NCBI RefSeq assembly: GCF_905397435.1
Contig: NZ_CAJPVI010000051.1
Location: 1 to 61,691 of the forward strand
Direction of reading: 5' to 3'
DNA: 61,691 nucleotides
Source of the DNA: Cupriavidus numazuensis
GTDB taxonomy: Bacteria; Pseudomonadota; Gammaproteobacteria; Burkholderiales; Burkholderiaceae
Part shown: positions 60,265-61,691 of the stretch, in pieces
Position numbering within the stretch: the first letter of the stretch is position 1
Layout: every line of letters starts with the position of its first letter
The notes under the pieces: model-generated
What the model was told of the DNA's origin: nothing
What the model saw: only the letters and a program-made list of their open reading frames with translations
Database searches by the model: none
Made by a program: the position numbers and the translations under genes

Positions 60265-61023
60265 ATGGATCTCAAACTGACAGGCAAGCGCGCCATCGTC
60301 ACCGGCGGTAGCCGCGGGATTGGCAAGGCCATCGCACATCAACTCGCGCTGGAGGGCGTGGACCTCGTGCTCGCCGCACGCGGGCAGGAAGCGCTGGACG
60401 CGAGCGCTGCCGAACTGACCGCCGCGACCGGGCGTCACATCGTGGCGCTGACGGTAGACACCGCCCGCCAGGACTCCGTCGACGCCATGGTGGCACAAGC
60501 CATTGACGCGTTAGGTGGCATCGACATCCTGGTCAATGCGGCAGCCCTGCCTGGCGGCATCTCGCCAGCGACGGCGCTGGATCAGATCGTGGATGCAGAG
60601 GCGCTGGAAGACATCAACATCAAGGTCATCGGCTACCTTCGCACTGCACGCGCCCTCGCGCCACACCTGATCGCAAATGGCTGGGGCCGGATCATCAACG
60701 TCGGCGGCCTCAACATCTATCGCACCGGCCGACCGGTGGCAACCCTGCGCAATGTGGGCGTCGCGGCCATCACCAAGAACATGGCGGATGAACTTGGTCC
60801 GAAAGGAATCAATGTCACGGCTATCCATCCAGGCGCCACGCGCACGGAGAAGACCGATGCCGCGACCGAAGCGCGGGTCGCATCATGGAGCTCACTCGGG
60901 CGCATGGTCGATGCCAGCGAAGTCGCCAATGTCGTGACCTTCCTCGCCTCGCCCCTGAGTGTCGCGATCAATGGCGACGCCATTCCGGTCGGCGGCGGGC
61001 TACCGGGGGAGATCCACTACTGA
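60265..61023 (+). CDS. SDR-family protein 3, atypical active site
   Basis: A 252-residue SDR with a normal cofactor motif (AIVTGGSRGIGKAIAHQLAL, about residues 10-29) and a V-N-A-A-A-L replacing N-A-G. In the catalytic region INVGGLNIYRTGRPVATLRN the usual Ser, Tyr and Lys (S...Y-x-x-x-K) are not at their expected places: aligned on GVAAITKNMADELG, Ala and Asn fall where Tyr and Lys normally stand. The later INVTAIHPGATRTEK is normal. It may be a non-canonical reductase, use the displaced Tyr in NIYRTG, or be a binding protein. AAGGAGG precedes the ATG. It is divergent from the Rieske operon. Confidence 0.87.
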   Translation: MDLKLTGKRAIVTGGSRGIGKAIAHQLALEGVDLVLAARGQEALDASAAELTAATGRHIVALTVDTARQDSVDAMVAQAIDALGGIDILVNAAALPGGISPATALDQIVDAEALEDINIKVIGYLRTARALAPHLIANGWGRIINVGGLNIYRTGRPVATLRNVGVAAITKNMADELGPKGINVTAIHPGATRTEKTDAATEARVASWSSLGRMVDASEVANVVTFLASPLSVAINGDAIPVGGGLPGEIHY

Positions 61024-61025
61024 CG

Positions 61026-61277
61026 CTATCGCGCGGCGCCAGCGGCTCCGCCAGGAAGCAGGCCGTGATGCCCAGAACCAGCTTTTGTCATCAGATGGCT
61101 TCTGACCTCCCATAGCACCTGAAGTCCAGATCTGTTGAATGCCTTGAGGTCTTTCCGCTGAATGTCGTGCTCCTCGCAATATGCGAGGTAGCGTTGTAGC
61201 GCAGTCTTCCAGTTCTCCATCACAACAACGTTGTTGTTATCGTCGAGGAACACGAGATCGCCGGTCATCTGAACCAT
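61026..61277 (-). CDS. Hypothetical protein, 83 aa
   Basis: A short frame with plausible folded character: MTGDLVFLDDNNNVVVMENW, TALQRYLAYCEEHDIQRKDL, FNRSGLQVLWEVRSHLM. I do not recognise the family. The start may be the ATG at 61277 or three codons later. It is convergent with SDR 3, with only 2 bp between the stops. It could be a remnant, because the sequence just upstream looks like a broken regulator gene. Confidence 0.4.
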   Translation of the reverse strand: MVQMTGDLVFLDDNNNVVVMENWKTALQRYLAYCEEHDIQRKDLKAFNRSGLQVLWEVRSHLMTKAGSGHHGLLPGGAAGAAR

Positions 61278-61490
61278 CGGCGCTGATCAGGAGGTTCGGG
61301 ATCATCGAACGCTTTGGCGGGGTATTTTCGCGAGCCGCAGCATCCGAAAGGGATCCAGGCCGAGTTCGCGGGCAAGGTGTTCATAGTCGGTAAGAGGGGC
61401 GCCCGGGATTCGAGAAAAATCCGCCACATCTTTCGGCAAGTCTCTGATTTGGCTGAAATCTTCGGCACACCAGTCCCGGTGCTTGAACGC
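61265..61490 (-). pseudogene. Broken N-terminal piece of an AraC (Arabinose_bd-type) regulator
   Basis: A minus-strand frame reads PLTDYEHLARELGLDPFRML and RLAKIPRQ, which fits the opening of Arabinose_bd-type AraC regulators (L-x-x-x-A-x-x-L-G-L-D-P-x-x-x-L-x-x-A-x-I-P). The expected continuation D-D-P-E appears in another frame (AFDDPEPPDQRRW), implying a frameshift near 61310, and nothing of the remaining regulator follows. The identification is by pattern only. Confidence 0.35.
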
Positions 61491-61492
61491 TC

Positions 61493-61691
61493 TTATCCCA
61501 CCCGGAAAAACTCGACGCTCTGCCCCGCATTGACCGCGCGCTTGAGCCACGAGGGCATCTCGCCCTGCCCGTCCCAGGTCAGCCCTTCCGCGTTGCGGTA
61601 GCAGACCACCGGCGGCGGCGGTGCGGCCGGTGGCGGGGGTGGTGGGGGCGGCGGTGCGAAGCACCCCGCCGCGTCGAGCTCTTCGAGGGTG
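61493..61691 (-). CDS. H-NS-like DNA-binding protein (copy 2, partial)
   Basis: The gene runs off the window's right end; 65 codons and the stop are present. The sequence reads TLEELDAAGCFAP, a proline run, VVCYRNAEGLTWDGQGEMP, SWLKRAVNAGQSVEFFRVG. It is nearly identical to copy 1 at 3397 at both DNA and protein level, with scattered substitutions and a different proline-linker length. Both copies are on the minus strand, so they are direct repeats about 58 kb apart. The role is presumed to be nucleoid binding or xenogeneic silencing. Confidence 0.75.
   Translation of the reverse strand, partial: TLEELDAAGCFAPPPPPPPPPAAPPPPVVCYRNAEGLTWDGQGEMPSWLKRAVNAGQSVEFFRVG

Noticed and set aside
61302..61664. 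A 120-codon minus-strand frame covering the H-NS-like copy 2
   Set aside because: Its first half is an out-of-frame reading of the H-NS-like gene; only its last part may reflect a broken AraC regulator.
1..61691. CRISPR arrays, tRNA, rRNA and prophage genes
   Set aside because: No regularly spaced repeats, no cloverleaf or ribosomal sequence, and no phage structural or integrase gene was recognised on either strand.

Overview
The window looks like an accessory, catabolic region of a high-GC betaproteobacterium, most likely Cupriavidus or a close Burkholderiales relative. The basis is inference from content: five periplasmic Bug-type (TctC-like) solute receptors, two Burkholderia-type trimeric porins, an H-NS protein of the short Ralstonia/Cupriavidus style, and many LysR, AraC and Crp regulators beside aromatic and keto-acid catabolic genes. 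No rRNA, tRNA, CRISPR array or complete mobile element was seen.

Layout. (1) 1-3.9 kb: a variable edge with a RES-type toxin and its likely antitoxin, a stand-alone IF-2 N-terminal-domain protein, fragments of a pRiA4b ORF-3-like gene and an ISKra4-type transposase, and a short H-NS-like gene. (2) 4-10 kb: an operon of RidA protein, adenylosuccinate synthetase paralogue, flavin-type PNPOx protein and MFS carrier, with an AraC regulator and a divergent arylformamidase-like hydrolase. (3) 10-15 kb: a homodimeric pyruvate-dehydrogenase-type E1 (MdeB-like) divergent from an Lrp regulator, with a decayed dihydrolipoamide dehydrogenase remnant. (4) 14-19.4 kb: porin, LysR regulator, Bug receptor, M20 amidohydrolase and threonine aldolase, the last three overlapping by ATGA. 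(5) 19.8-22.8 kb: a 5'-truncated CusA-type RND pump and a CusF-like protein. (6) 23.4-39.9 kb: two mirror-image modules built from the same three enzymes (BKACE/DUF849 beta-keto acid cleavage enzyme, TauD/TfdA dioxygenase, zeta-crystallin-type quinone oxidoreductase), each next to one of two paralogous, convergent AraC regulators. The right module adds an MFS carrier, acetoacetyl-CoA synthetase, an AMP-ligase, a carboxymuconolactone-decarboxylase-like protein and a Rieske ferredoxin. (7) 40-61 kb: two Rieske oxygenase alpha subunits, one PDR-type reductase, two FAH-family hydrolases, three SDRs, three Bug receptors, a hemerythrin, a fused indolepyruvate:ferredoxin oxidoreductase, a porin and a Crp/Fnr regulator (plus a frameshifted second one). 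The right edge repeats the H-NS-like gene of the left edge in direct orientation.

How it fits together. Two families of regulatory sites tie the genes into regulons. A direct repeat with exactly 21 bp between units, placed 35-36 bp before a TAyAGT -10, precedes both BKACE modules (at 28.3, 30.5 and 35.5 kb) and also a distant Bug receptor (50.5 kb); the two AraC paralogues are the obvious binders. A palindrome TGTCA-N6-TGACA lies with its centre 28.5-29.5 bp before a -10-like hexamer in front of four transcription units (46.8, 46.9, 60.1 and 60.2 kb); the Crp/Fnr protein at 49.6 kb is the best candidate. Inverted duplication recurs: BKACE/TauD/QOR modules, two SDRs, and two Bug-FAH pairs, one of which keeps only a scrap of its FAH gene. 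The substrates are not known from sequence alone.
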